Shown here piece after piece: positions 45,968-54,549 of a stretch of 64,000 bases of DNA (position 1 is the first letter of the stretch; every line of letters starts with the position of its first letter). The position numbers and the translations under genes were made by a program. Under the pieces are notes generated by a model. It had not been told where the DNA came from and did no database searches. It saw only the letters and a list, made by a program, of their open reading frames with translations. This DNA comes from an uncultured Prevotellaceae bacterium (GTDB lineage: Bacteria > Bacteroidota > Bacteroidia > Bacteroidales > Bacteroidaceae), in assembly GCA_902792635.1 (NCBI GenBank), contig CADBAG010000002.1:64918-128917 (forward strand), given 5' to 3'.

Positions 45968-45991
45968 AATCAAAGTAATTATCACATAATC

Positions 45992-46444
45992 ATGGAATCA
46001 ATATTCGATCAGGTTAGCAAAGGCATCCGCGAAGCCATGAAAGCACACGATAAGGTGCGCTTAGAGGCTCTCCGCAATGCCAAGAAAGTGTTCCTCGAAG
46101 CAAAGACTGCTCCGGGAGCCAACGACACCCTGCCCGATGACAAGGCGATGAAAATTCTGCAGAAGCTCGTCAAACAAGGCGAGGAGAGCGCAGACATCTA
46201 TACAAAAGCCAACCGCCCCGAGCTCGCTGAAGGCGAGATGGCACAGGTCAACGTCTACAAGGAGTTCCTCCCCAAACCCCTCTCTCCGGAAGAGATTGAG
46301 ACAGCCGTGAAAGAGATCATTGCTCAGACCGGTGCCGCAGGAATGAAAGATATGGGCAAGGTCATGGGCTTGGCTACCAAGCAGATGGCCGGCAAGGCCG
46401 ATGGTAAGGAGATCTCCACCATCGTCCGCAAACTGCTCGCATAA
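45992..46444 (+). CDS. yqeY: GatB/YqeY-domain protein
   Basis: The 150-residue protein matches YqeY: SIFDQVSKGIREAMKAHDKVRLEALRN in pieces, then KQGEESADIYTKANRPELAEGE and MGKVMGLATKQMAGKADGKEIS. This is the tail-type domain shared with the tRNA-amidating subunit GatB, thought to touch tRNA. The free-standing form has no settled role. It ends the dcw operon, 24 bp after ftsZ, and a terminator follows. Confidence 0.92.
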   Translation: MESIFDQVSKGIREAMKAHDKVRLEALRNAKKVFLEAKTAPGANDTLPDDKAMKILQKLVKQGEESADIYTKANRPELAEGEMAQVNVYKEFLPKPLSPEEIETAVKEIIAQTGAAGMKDMGKVMGLATKQMAGKADGKEISTIVRKLLA

Positions 46445-46472
46445 ATTTATTGGATTTATTGTCCAACCGTAA

Positions 46473-46500
46473 GGGCGGCCCTCGTGGCCGCCCTATTGTT
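46473..46500 (+). terminator. Terminator of the dcw operon
   Basis: GGGCGGCC (46473-46480) pairs with GGCCGCCC (46486-46493) around CTCGT, followed by a T-rich run (TATTGTTTTTATT). It lies 29 bp after the yqeY stop. Confidence 0.85.
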
Positions 46501-46561
46501 TTTATTACTAACCAAACCACAATTATTGAAAAATCTTGATTAGACATTAGAAACTTTTTCA

Positions 46562-46569
46562 TACCTTTG
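46562..46569 (+). promoter_or_regulatory. Promoter -7 box of the dicarboxylate transporter gene
   Basis: TACCTTTG matches the -7 consensus, 53 bp before the ATG. The best upstream partner is a CTTG at 46535-46538, with longer than usual spacing. Confidence 0.6.
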
Positions 46570-46622
46570 CGGATAATTATCAAGACCAATAATTATCTGT
46601 ATTATATAAGAAAGAATTAAGT

Positions 46623-48098
46623 ATGAGTTTTCTAATGATCGTTGAGCTGCTTGTCGTACTCATAGCCTTATGGGTCGGCGCACGCTATGGCTCACTGGCA
46701 CTTGGTGCCATCTCCGGTATAGGCTTAGCTGTACTGGTCTTCTGCTTTAATCTTAAGCCAGGCGACCCTCCGACGGATGTCATCTACATCATCATCGCCG
46801 CCGTGACCTGTGCGGGTATGCTGCAAGCCTCGGGAGGTATGGACTGGATGATTCAGATTGCCGAGCGACTGCTCCGTAAGCACCCCGACCGCATCACCTT
46901 CCTCGCACCTTTCACCACGTTCTTCCTCACCGTCCTCGTCGGTACGGGGCATGTGGTCTACACCCTGATGCCTATCATCTGCGACATCGCTCTGAAGAAA
47001 GGCATCCGCCCCGAGCGCCCCTGTGGCATCGCAAGTATCGCCTCACAGATCGGTATCACCTGTTCGCCTATCGCAGCAGCAGTCGTCGCCTTCTCGACTA
47101 TCTCCGCACAGTTTGGCTTCCATGTAACCAATGTGCAGATCATCATGGTGACCATCCCCGCCTGCGTCATGGGTATCCTCATGGCAAGTCTCGCCAGCTA
47201 TCACCGCGGCCTCGACCTCGACAAAGACCCGGAGTTTCAAGCTAAGATCAAAGACCCGGAGAAGAGAGCCTATATCTATGGCAGCAACGCCACAACGCTC
47301 GACAAGAAGATTTCCAAAGAGAGCAAGCGAGCAGTCTATATCTTCCTCGGTGCCCTCGTCCTCATCCTTATCATCTCTATTCCACAGATGTTCGGCGTGA
47401 ACATTCTGCCGCACTGGGAGAACGTAGAAGCCATTGAGGGAGCCGGAAGACTCACGGTCGGCCACAACACTCAAATCACTGCGGCACAGCTTGCCAAGGC
47501 AGGTGTGGTACTAACCGGATATACACAGTTCGTACAGAAATACCTCACTATGAACGTCGTCATCCAGATCATCATGCTCACCGCTACGGCTCTGATGATC
47601 ATCGTCAGCAAGGCCAAGCCCAAGGCTGCCGTGCAAGGCGCTGTGTGGCAGAACGGTATGGTCGCTGTCGTCGCTATCTATGGTATCGCATGGATGAGTA
47701 ACACTTACTTCGACAACTATCTCCCGCAGATGGAGCAGATGCTCGGCGGTATCGTCGGACAGTATCCGTGGACCATCGCCATCGCCTTCTTCCTCGTCTC
47801 CGTGCTCATCAACAGTCAGGGCGCCGTGGTCGTTGCCATGCTCCCGTTGGCTTACAGTCTGCACATCGAAGGCTGGGTGCTCTTGGGCGTACTGCCGTCG
47901 GTCTACGGCTACTTCTTCATCCCTAACTATCCGTCGGATATCGCTACAGTGAACTTCGACCGCTCAGGCACCACCGTCATCGGTAAGTACCTCCTGAACC
48001 ACTCGTTCATGATGCCGGGCATGGTACACGTCATCACAGCTACGATCTGTGGATACGGCATCAGTGCCCTCTTCCACTTCGTCTTCCATCTGTACTAA
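46623..48098 (+). CDS. dcuB: Anaerobic C4-dicarboxylate transporter, Dcu family
   Basis: The 491-residue inner-membrane protein matches DcuA/DcuB along its length: MIVELLVVLIALWVGARYGS, AGMLQASGGMDWMIQIAERLLRKHP (in pieces), GTGHVVYTLMPIICDIALKKGIRPERP and ASQIGITCSPIAAAVVAF. These carriers exchange fumarate or aspartate for succinate. In Prevotella, which forms succinate by fumarate respiration, succinate export is the likely job. DcuA versus DcuB cannot be settled from sequence alone. The stop overlaps the recO stop on the other strand. Confidence 0.92.
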   Translation: MSFLMIVELLVVLIALWVGARYGSLALGAISGIGLAVLVFCFNLKPGDPPTDVIYIIIAAVTCAGMLQASGGMDWMIQIAERLLRKHPDRITFLAPFTTFFLTVLVGTGHVVYTLMPIICDIALKKGIRPERPCGIASIASQIGITCSPIAAAVVAFSTISAQFGFHVTNVQIIMVTIPACVMGILMASLASYHRGLDLDKDPEFQAKIKDPEKRAYIYGSNATTLDKKISKESKRAVYIFLGALVLILIISIPQMFGVNILPHWENVEAIEGAGRLTVGHNTQITAAQLAKAGVVLTGYTQFVQKYLTMNVVIQIIMLTATALMIIVSKAKPKAAVQGAVWQNGMVAVVAIYGIAWMSNTYFDNYLPQMEQMLGGIVGQYPWTIAIAFFLVSVLINSQGAVVVAMLPLAYSLHIEGWVLLGVLPSVYGYFFIPNYPSDIATVNFDRSGTTVIGKYLLNHSFMMPGMVHVITATICGYGISALFHFVFHLY

Positions 48099-48817
48099 AA
48101 CAATGCCTTCAGTACTGACAGCGACTTCATCTCCGGAAAATTGGGCACATGAAGGCGAAAATAGGTGATAATAACATCCAGGCAGCGGCCTCTTTCCTCC
48201 CGATTCATCTTGAAGAAGCGCATGTTGTCGAAATTCATGCGCATCAAAAGTAGTATCTTTCGCGCATCATTTGGCTGCAAATAGTCGGGATGGGACGGAC
48301 AAGCACGCACAAAGCTGCCATCACGCAGATCAAACCACGCTCCCTCGCTGTATTCGTCCAAGTTGGGATAGAAGCCGATGAAGAGCGTGACATGAAGCAT
48401 GAAAACAAGGTGAAAGTTAGCAAAGCCTTCTGTAGCGCCATCGAGCCACAGGAGGCTTTTCTCTGTGAAGTCCTCTAAGTGGTCGCTGTCGTGCTCCCCG
48501 CGCGTGGCATAGAGCAGGAATTCAGCGAGAAACATGCCGATGGAGAGCTTGTATGGGTCGAAAGGAATGGAGACAAAGGGCCGAGCCATACGCACATCGC
48601 GCAGCCGCTGGAGCTCTGCCGTCGTGCGCTCATCGTAGTCGATCTCTAAGATTGTCAGTGGCTGGAAGAACTGTTTCTTGATCTTTCCGCGGTTTGTCTT
48701 CGAAAGTGTGCATGCAAACGACACACGACCTGAATGAGCCGTGAGCATGTCGACAATCATCCGTGAGTCGCCATATTTCACCATGCGGAGCACGATAGCT
48801 TTTGTTTTCACTTCCAT
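48095..48817 (-). CDS. recO: DNA repair protein RecO
   Basis: RecO helps load RecA onto SSB-coated gaps with RecR. The 240-residue protein has the N-terminal OB fold (KTKAIVLRMVKYGDSRMIVDMLTAHSGRVSF in pieces) and a helical C-terminal part. The zinc-finger cysteines found in some RecO proteins are absent. The gene converges on dcuB with a 4-bp overlap and diverges from tRNA-Glu. Its promoter is well formed and lies so close that the mRNA would have a leader of only about 4 nt. Confidence 0.92.
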   Translation of the reverse strand: MEVKTKAIVLRMVKYGDSRMIVDMLTAHSGRVSFACTLSKTNRGKIKKQFFQPLTILEIDYDERTTAELQRLRDVRMARPFVSIPFDPYKLSIGMFLAEFLLYATRGEHDSDHLEDFTEKSLLWLDGATEGFANFHLVFMLHVTLFIGFYPNLDEYSEGAWFDLRDGSFVRACPSHPDYLQPNDARKILLLMRMNFDNMRFFKMNREERGRCLDVIITYFRLHVPNFPEMKSLSVLKALF

Positions 48818-48825
48818 ATAATCGG

Positions 48826-48856
48826 CAAATATATGAAAAATCAGTCATTTAGCAAA
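48826..48856 (-). promoter_or_regulatory. Promoter of recO
   Basis: On the minus strand TTTG (48853-48856), 19 bp, TATATTTG (48826-48833). The box ends 9 bp before the recO ATG. Confidence 0.82.
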
Positions 48857-48873
48857 AATTCTTAGGCGAAAAT

Positions 48874-48904
48874 TTTGCCACATGACAAAAAAGCAGTAAC
48901 TTTG
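48874..48904 (+). promoter_or_regulatory. Promoter of tRNA-Glu and rpsT
   Basis: TTTG (48874-48877), 19 bp, TAACTTTG (48897-48904): a full consensus match, 21 bp before the tRNA. Confidence 0.88.
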
Positions 48905-48925
48905 CACCCGCTTATCAAGAGCGAT

Positions 48926-49000
48926 GGTCCATTCGTCTATCGGTTAGGACGAGAGATTTTCATTCTCTAAAGAGCAGTTCGACTCTGCTATGGACTACCA
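48926..49000 (+). tRNA. tRNA-Glu (anticodon TTC), CCA encoded
   Basis: The acceptor stem is GGTCCAT/ATGGACT with a G-U first pair, the anticodon stem AGAGA/TCTCT with loop TTTTCAT (anticodon TTC), and the T-stem AGCAG/CTGCT with TTCGACT. The discriminator is A, followed by a genomic CCA. rpsT begins 49 bp later and may share the transcript. Confidence 0.96.
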
Positions 49001-49049
49001 CTTTTTTAAAAGCAAAATAAAGCAGAAATAATAAAGAATAAACATAAAG

Positions 49050-49304
49050 ATGGCAAATCACAAATCGTCAATCAAGAGAATCCGTCAGACTAAGGTCCGC
49101 ACGTTGCACAACAAATACTATGCGAAGACGATGCGTAACGCTGTACGCAAGCTCCGCGCTACAACAGACAAGGACGAGGCTGTAAAGCTTTATCCCGCTG
49201 TTCAGAAGATGCTGGATAAGTTGGCAAAGACCAACATCATCCACAAGAACAAGGCTGCTAATCTGAAGTCAAGCCTCGCTCTGCACGTCAACAAGCTCGG
49301 CTAA
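49050..49304 (+). CDS. rpsT: 30S ribosomal protein S20
   Basis: S20 binds 16S rRNA early in 30S assembly. The 84-residue, very basic protein starts [21 protein letters not shown] and contains [20 protein letters not shown], the standard S20 pattern of long helices. It follows tRNA-Glu, with no separate promoter box seen between them, and a terminator lies 65 bp downstream. Confidence 0.97.
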   Translation: MANHKSSIKRIRQTKVRTLHNKYYAKTMRNAVRKLRATTDKDEAVKLYPAVQKMLDKLAKTNIIHKNKAANLKSSLALHVNKLG

Positions 49305-49368
49305 TCATTAGCTAAGACGCTTGCTAAGTTCGACTAAGTCGAATTATTAGAGAAAGGATAGAAATACG

Positions 49369-49407
49369 TCAGGCTGCACGAATCATCGCGCAGCCTGAAT
49401 TGTTTTT
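49369..49407 (+). terminator. Terminator after rpsT
   Basis: TCAGGCTGC (49369-49377) pairs with GCAGCCTGA (49390-49398), followed by ATTGTTTTT. Confidence 0.87.
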
Positions 49408-49434
49408 GGTTCTACCGGTTTTCGGATTGATAAG

Positions 49435-49705
49435 GTCCCCGGAGGGGGCCAATTAGGTTAGCCCCAGGTGAGGAGCGCAGCGACGTAACCTGGGGTTTAG
49501 GTCCGGTTGTTTTTCGTTGAGATCCGGCCTCGAAGAGGGCGAACCTTATTATCCCCGACACTCAGCATCCCCACAACCAGCACCCCTCTGAGGTTCGCCC
49601 TCTTCGAGGCCGACAGGTCAACGTTCGGGCTCCTATCTAAACACCCCAGGTTACGTCGCTGCGCTCCTCACCTGGGGCTAACCATGTTCAACCTCTTCGA
49701 GGTTG
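49435..49705. repeat. 250-bp multi-hairpin palindromic element, copy C (variant core)
   Basis: Stems: GGTCCCC/GGGGGCC (49435-49451), CCCCAGGT/ACCTGGGG (49463-49496), a perfect 22-bp central inverted repeat (49526-49547 with 49592-49613), CCCCAGGT/ACCTGGGG again (49645-49678, inverted orientation), and AACCTC/GAGGTT (49691-49705). The central arms end GCGAACCT/AGGTTCGC instead of GCGAACATGGT/ACCATGTTCGC, so both arms changed together. It fills most of the gap 49305-49956 between rpsT and gyrB. Confidence 0.9.
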
Positions 49706-49766
49706 TTCTCCTGCCAACTCGAAAAGAACCTTGTTTTTATTGTAATCAGCACCCCTTTCCATCATA

Positions 49767-49832
49767 ATCGCAATACGATTACGCTGCAATCGTAACACGA
49801 TTCAACCGTAATCGCAAACATCGCTTCCAAAC
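49767..49832. repeat. 22-bp tandem array with ATCG core, second copy
   Basis: ATCG occurs at 49767, 49789 and 49811 (22-bp steps), with units such as ATCGCAATACGATTACGCTG. It is related to the array at 30214-30293. It is followed by short CCTTACAAA repeats up to about 49865. Confidence 0.75.
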
Positions 49833-49924
49833 CTTACAAACCTTACACCTTACAAACCTTACATTAAGCTTTTTCCAAGGATGTTTTTTATGATAAAACA
49901 TTAGCTTGTTTGCCGCTTTTTTAG

Positions 49925-49932
49925 TACCTTTG
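49925..49932 (+). promoter_or_regulatory. Promoter -7 box of gyrB
   Basis: TACCTTTG matches the -7 consensus, 24 bp before the ATG. The -33 region is poor (TTAG at the right spacing). Confidence 0.65.
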
Positions 49933-49956
49933 CATGGTAAATCGAAGCTATAAGAA

Positions 49957-51930
49957 ATGGCAGAAAATCAGAATCCTGAAGATAACTATTCAGCCTCTAA
50001 TATTCAAGTATTAGAGGGCTTGGAAGCCGTGCGCAAACGCCCGGCCATGTATATCGGTGACATTTCCGAGAAAGGTCTCCATCACCTTATCAACGAGACC
50101 GTAGACAACTGTATCGACGAGGCTATGGCCGGCTACTGCACGGAAGTGGAAGTAACCATCAATGCAGACGGCAGCTGCACCGTGGAAGATAACGGTCGTG
50201 GTATCCCTGTCGATGAGCACAAGAAGCTGCATAAGTCAGCTCTCGAGGTTGTCATGACAGTGCTGCACGCCGGTGGTAAGTTCGATAAGAACTCTTACAA
50301 AGTGTCCGGTGGTCTGCATGGTGTGGGTGTGAGCTGTGTCAACGCCCTCTCCACACACATGAAGTCGCAGGTCTTCCGCGATGGTCATATCTATCAGCAG
50401 GAATACGAGAAGGGTAAGCCCCTCTATCCGGTAAAGATTATCGGTGAGACCACGAAGCGTGGCACGCGCCAGCAGTTCTGGCCCGATCCGACCATCTTCA
50501 CCACAACAACCTTCCAGTGGGATATCGTAGCCCGCCGTATGCGTGAGCTCGCCTACCTCAATGCAGGCATCAAAATCACGCTCACCGACCTCCGTCCCGA
50601 TCCTGAGACCGGCAAGACACGCCAGGAAGTGTTCCATGCCAAGGACGGACTGAAGGAGTTTGTGCGCTACATCGACCGTCACCGCCAGCACCTCTTCGAC
50701 GATGTCATCTATCTCAAGACAGAGAAACAGGGTGTGCCTATCGAGGTGGCTATCATGTACAACACCGACTACTCTGAGAACCTCCACTCTTACGTCAACA
50801 ATATCAATACCATCGAGGGCGGTACGCATGTCACCGGTTTCCGTCAGGCGTTGACCCGTGTGCTGAAGAACTATGCCGACACCGATCCACAGATCAAGAA
50901 GCAGATCGAGAAGGCAAAGATCGAGGTTGCCGGTGAGGACTTCCGCGAGGGTCTGACCGCCGTCATCAGCATCAAGGTCGCTGAGCCTCAGTTTGAGGGT
51001 CAGACGAAGACGAAGCTCGGTAACAGTGAAGTCACGGGTGCCGTGAACCAGGCTGTGGGTGAGGCACTGACCAACTATCTCGAGGAGCATCCGGACGAAG
51101 CTCATAAGATCTGCGAGAAAGTTATCCTCGCAGCTACGGCACGTATCGCAGCGCGCAAGGCACGTGAGAGCGTGCAGCGCAAGAGCGTGATGAGCGGCAG
51201 TGGTCTGCCCGGTAAGCTTGCCGACTGCTCCAACAGAGACCCGAAGCAATGTGAGATCTTCCTCGTCGAGGGTGACTCCGCAGGTGGCTCTGCCAAGCAG
51301 GGCCGTGACCGTTACACCCAGGCTATCCTCCCGCTCCGTGGTAAGATCCTGAACGTGGAGAAAGTACAGTGGCACCGCGTGTTCGAGGCTGAGTCGGTGA
51401 TGAACATCATCCAGAGCATCGGCGTGCGCTTCGGTGTAGACGGAGAGGATGACCGCGAGGCTAATATCGACAAACTGCGCTACGACAAGATTATCATCAT
51501 GACCGATGCCGATGTCGATGGTTCTCACATCGACACACTGATCATGACGCTCTTCTTCCGCTTCATGCCGAAGGTCATTGAGGATGGACATCTGTATATC
51601 GCTACTCCCCCACTCTACAAGTGCACCTATAAGAACAAGGTCTCACAGTACTGCTACAACGACCAGCAGCGTCAGGCTTTCCTCGACAAGTACGGCAACG
51701 GTCAGGAAGGTACCAGCATCCACACCCAGCGCTACAAAGGTCTTGGTGAGATGAACCCCGAGCAGCTGTGGGAGACGACCATGGATCCTAAGACCCGTCT
51801 CTTGAAGCAGGTGACGATTGAGAATGCAGCCGAAGCCGATGAGATCTTCTCTATGCTCATGGGCGACGACGTAGAGCCCCGCCGTGAGTTCATCGAGGAA
51901 AATGCGGCATACGCTAACATTGATGCATAA
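49957..51930 (+). CDS. gyrB: DNA gyrase subunit B
   Basis: GyrB supplies the ATPase of DNA gyrase, which adds negative supercoils. The 657-residue protein has the GHKL ATP site (ETVDNCIDEAMAG, VEDNGRGIPVD, GGLHGVGVSCVNALS), the transducer domain, and the TOPRIM domain (EIFLVEGDSAGGSAKQGRDR, PLRGKILNVEKV, IMTDADVDGSHI). The C-terminal run is QRYKGLGEMNPEQLWETTMDP. It lacks the extra ~165-residue insert of the E. coli enzyme, as expected outside proteobacteria. gyrA is not in the window. Confidence 0.98.
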   Translation: MAENQNPEDNYSASNIQVLEGLEAVRKRPAMYIGDISEKGLHHLINETVDNCIDEAMAGYCTEVEVTINADGSCTVEDNGRGIPVDEHKKLHKSALEVVMTVLHAGGKFDKNSYKVSGGLHGVGVSCVNALSTHMKSQVFRDGHIYQQEYEKGKPLYPVKIIGETTKRGTRQQFWPDPTIFTTTTFQWDIVARRMRELAYLNAGIKITLTDLRPDPETGKTRQEVFHAKDGLKEFVRYIDRHRQHLFDDVIYLKTEKQGVPIEVAIMYNTDYSENLHSYVNNINTIEGGTHVTGFRQALTRVLKNYADTDPQIKKQIEKAKIEVAGEDFREGLTAVISIKVAEPQFEGQTKTKLGNSEVTGAVNQAVGEALTNYLEEHPDEAHKICEKVILAATARIAARKARESVQRKSVMSGSGLPGKLADCSNRDPKQCEIFLVEGDSAGGSAKQGRDRYTQAILPLRGKILNVEKVQWHRVFEAESVMNIIQSIGVRFGVDGEDDREANIDKLRYDKIIIMTDADVDGSHIDTLIMTLFFRFMPKVIEDGHLYIATPPLYKCTYKNKVSQYCYNDQQRQAFLDKYGNGQEGTSIHTQRYKGLGEMNPEQLWETTMDPKTRLLKQVTIENAAEADEIFSMLMGDDVEPRREFIEENAAYANIDA

Positions 51931-51936
51931 TATTAC

Positions 51937-51958
51937 GCATCGCGCTTGGGCGCGATGC
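51937..51958 (+). other. Stem-loop just after gyrB
   Basis: GCATCGCGC pairs with GCGCGATGC around TTGG, 6 bp after the gyrB stop. The following bases are A-rich, with no T-tract, so it is a hairpin of unclear function rather than a canonical terminator. Confidence 0.55.
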
Positions 51959-51981
51959 TAAAGAATAAAGAAGAAAGAATA

Positions 51982-52962
51982 ATGAATACAGAAAGCCACA
52001 GTAAGAACTCGTTCTCTCAGTGCGCACATGTCTTCTTTATTCTTTTTTCTTTTTTCTTTAGCGAAGCGCAAGCGTCGTGGATCTCCGCGCCCCAGGCCGA
52101 CAGCCTCTCGCGTGTCTATTTTCGCAAGCTCTATCTCTTTGAAGGCAGACCACAGCGCGCACAGATAACTATCACTACCACCGGCTACTGCAAGCTCTAT
52201 ATCAACGAATGCAAGGTAGGCACAGCACCTTTCCTTCCCTTAAGCTACACAGAAGATAACAAAGCCGCAGAGTTTACTTTTGATGCCACACCTTATCTGC
52301 AATCCGACAGCAACGTCGTGGCCGTACTCTATTCTCCCGCACGAACTTCAACAACCACACAAACAACTACACAAACAACTACACAAACAACTACACAAAC
52401 AACTACCCAAGCAACTACCCAAACAAAGCAGATAGCCATAACCCTATGGGGCACAGACCATGAAGGCAAGCCATTTGCTTATGAAACTGATGCCTCCTGG
52501 CTCTGCCGAGAAGCCAACTCTAAGTTCACAGCAGATGGCCTTGAGATCATTGATGGTAGGGAGCATGACAATCCTTGGAAAGCAGCGACGATCAATGATT
52601 TAGCTTTATGGAATCAAGTCTCGGAAGATAGTTCTGCAGGCACTGTGGAGTATTATGCAGCGCCCGTAGCCCCACGTGTCAGCCATATCGATTCAAGGGA
52701 TGCGGATGACATTCTTAGCAATGACATTCCAGCCTCTCATCCGTTCTACGGCTTCTTCCGTGCTACACTGCGCGAAGCAAGACAAGGCGAGAAGATAAGG
52801 CTCGGCAACGTGCTTTATATCTGCAACGGCACCTTCGACGAGCAAGTCTTCCCGGAGTTTGGAGCATCTTTCACAAACGGAATAAGCGTTGAGGGCAAAC
52901 GGCAACGCATCACGAATCTTGAAGCGGTAAGCATTGCTCCCAACAAGAGCCTTCATTATTAG
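51982..52962 (+). CDS. Secreted protein resembling an alpha-L-rhamnosidase N-terminal domain, no catalytic domain
   Basis: The protein has 326 residues from the ATG at 51982; the frame before it is non-ATG and overlaps the hairpin. A signal-like segment (VFFILFSFFFSEAQA) is followed by WISAP...VYFRKLYLFEGRPQRAQITI...GYCKLYINECKVG, the lectin-like beta-sandwich that opens bacterial alpha-L-rhamnosidases (GH78). FKATINDL-type WKAATINDLALWN and FYGFFRATL follow, but the (alpha/alpha)6 catalytic barrel is missing. A Thr/Gln repeat (residues 124-147) interrupts the sandwich. It lies 51 bp after gyrB and 41 bp before an AraC regulator. It could be a sugar-binding protein or a decaying gene; function is unknown. 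Confidence 0.6.
   Translation: MNTESHSKNSFSQCAHVFFILFSFFFSEAQASWISAPQADSLSRVYFRKLYLFEGRPQRAQITITTTGYCKLYINECKVGTAPFLPLSYTEDNKAAEFTFDATPYLQSDSNVVAVLYSPARTSTTTQTTTQTTTQTTTQTTTQATTQTKQIAITLWGTDHEGKPFAYETDASWLCREANSKFTADGLEIIDGREHDNPWKAATINDLALWNQVSEDSSAGTVEYYAAPVAPRVSHIDSRDADDILSNDIPASHPFYGFFRATLREARQGEKIRLGNVLYICNGTFDEQVFPEFGASFTNGISVEGKRQRITNLEAVSIAPNKSLHY
52351..52422 (+). repeat. Coding 12-bp tandem repeat (Thr-Thr-Thr-Gln)
   Basis: Six units of ACAACTACACAA or a close variant lie in frame and encode TTTQ repeats. Because the unit is a multiple of three, slippage would change the loop length without breaking the frame. Confidence 0.9.
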
Positions 52963-53003
52963 AACCCAGCACAAAAGCTTGGTGTCATTAAATAAAGAGA
53001 ACG

Positions 53004-53885
53004 ATGATCAACGAAATGCCAATCATAACAATAGCAAGTGTAAAGCAAGCCTCAACATGCCTGAATCTCGGCGATGACCTTGCTCTGATAGACAATGTGA
53101 AGTCTGTCATCCTTCCCGGTGAAGCGAAACGATTAGGTTGCTTTATTTTTGCATTCTGCGATAGAGGCGCTGTCAACTATGAGATAGACACGATGCCTCA
53201 AAAAGTGGAGGCTGGGCATTGTATCATCATGTGTCCGGGGCAGGTACTGCAGAAGGTAGAGCTCAGCACTGATTGTCAGGGCCGCATGGTGTTTATGTCG
53301 CCCGGGTACGCCCAGGAGGTGCTCACGGGCATGCACGACCTCTCTTCAATCTTCCTCTTCTCCCGTCTCCACCCCGTCTTTGGCATGGACCGCGAAGAGG
53401 CACGCAGCATTCTCGGCTTCTACCTCCTTATCCGGCAGAAGGTCAGCGAGACCACACATCGTTTCCGCAAAGACACCGTAAAGGCGCTGCTGCAAGCCTT
53501 CCTCTATGACGCCGGCAACATCTTCTGGAAGGTGTTTAACAATGAGGATGACAAGAACACGCGCAATGAGGAGATCTTTATGCAGTTCATTGAACTCGTG
53601 GAGAAGCACTTCAAGACGGAGCGGCGTGTGACCTGGTATGCTTTGCAGATGCACATCACCCCCAAATATCTCTCCGAGACGATCCGAAAGGTGAGCCGGC
53701 AGACGCCCGGCGAATGGATTGACAGTTACGTCATGTTGGAGCTGCGCGTATTGCTCCGTACGAGTCCGCTATCTATCAAGGAGATAACAGAGCAGATGCA
53801 TTTCCCCAACCAGAGCTTCCTCGGCAAGTACTTCAAACAGCATGCGGGAGTATCGCCGAAGGAGTACAGGAGACCCCACCCCTAA
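53004..53885 (+). CDS. AraC-family transcriptional regulator
   Basis: This 293-residue regulator has an N-terminal cupin-like sensor half (about 20-130, with GHCIIMCPGQVLQKVEL) and a C-terminal pair of helix-turn-helix motifs (about 190-293; PKYLSETIRKVSRQTPGEWI and SIKEITEQMHFPNQSFLGKYFKQHAG). The last block is the conserved second HTH of AraC proteins. It probably senses a small molecule and activates a nearby target; the rhamnosidase-like gene just upstream is one candidate. It converges on the DUF3109 gene with a 2-bp gap. Confidence 0.92.
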   Translation: MINEMPIITIASVKQASTCLNLGDDLALIDNVKSVILPGEAKRLGCFIFAFCDRGAVNYEIDTMPQKVEAGHCIIMCPGQVLQKVELSTDCQGRMVFMSPGYAQEVLTGMHDLSSIFLFSRLHPVFGMDREEARSILGFYLLIRQKVSETTHRFRKDTVKALLQAFLYDAGNIFWKVFNNEDDKNTRNEEIFMQFIELVEKHFKTERRVTWYALQMHITPKYLSETIRKVSRQTPGEWIDSYVMLELRVLLRTSPLSIKEITEQMHFPNQSFLGKYFKQHAGVSPKEYRRPHP

Positions 53886-53887
53886 CC

Positions 53888-54502
53888 CTACTCGATTGCC
53901 TTTACCACTTCCTCCAACTCTTTATACCACGCTTCTCCAAACCTTCTGATCAGCGGCTCCTTTAAAAACTGATAGACGCGGATGCCGAGCTTCTTACCTA
54001 ACACCACAGCATCGTGGCAGACATCCCAACGGTTATAGTTGATGCCTACAAGCCCCATATTGAACTTCTTCTCACGGATAGGATAGAGCGCGCAGGAGAT
54101 AGGCTTGCACCACTTGATGCGCCCAGCCCGATAAGCCCGTTCGAAGGCACAGAGACAACAGTGAGGAATAGTCTCACCACTGTTGAAGTCCTTGATATCA
54201 TGATAGCATGTGAAGACACAGTCTTTCTTCCCCACAATACTCGTCACGAGGTCACCGTCGTTGTCGGTATAAGCCACGCCTTGCTTGTCGATAACGCTCT
54301 GTGCAGAGGCCGACAGCTCGCTCCACACGGCATCAAGGTTATCCTCCATGGCACCAATCTCATCGAGCGTCACAGGAGCACCCGCATCACCCTCGACACA
54401 GCATACACCTTTACATTTGGAGAGGTCACAGCAGAAATATTCTGTGATGATATCCGGCGACACAAGTACGTCACCGATCTGCATGATATGTAGTTCCTTC
54501 AT
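53888..54502 (-). CDS. DUF3109 cysteine-rich protein
   Basis: The 204-residue soluble protein has many paired cysteines: EYFCCDLSKCKGVCCVEGD, CVFTCYHD, HCCLCAFERA, WCKPISCALYP and DVCHDA. The spacing is that of DUF3109, related to the YkgJ-type zinc or iron-sulfur cluster proteins. The cysteines probably bind metal. The cellular role is not known. The first ATG is used; a second at codon 7 is possible. Confidence 0.88.
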   Translation of the reverse strand: MKELHIMQIGDVLVSPDIITEYFCCDLSKCKGVCCVEGDAGAPVTLDEIGAMEDNLDAVWSELSASAQSVIDKQGVAYTDNDGDLVTSIVGKKDCVFTCYHDIKDFNSGETIPHCCLCAFERAYRAGRIKWCKPISCALYPIREKKFNMGLVGINYNRWDVCHDAVVLGKKLGIRVYQFLKEPLIRRFGEAWYKELEEVVKAIE

Positions 54503-54549
54503 GGATTACTATTAAAAAAATTAGTTTATCTGACTTTTGAGCTGTTAAA

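Noticed and set aside
51937-51958. Rho-independent terminator after gyrB
   Set aside because: A stable stem is present but it is followed by A-rich sequence, not a T-run; kept only as a stem-loop.
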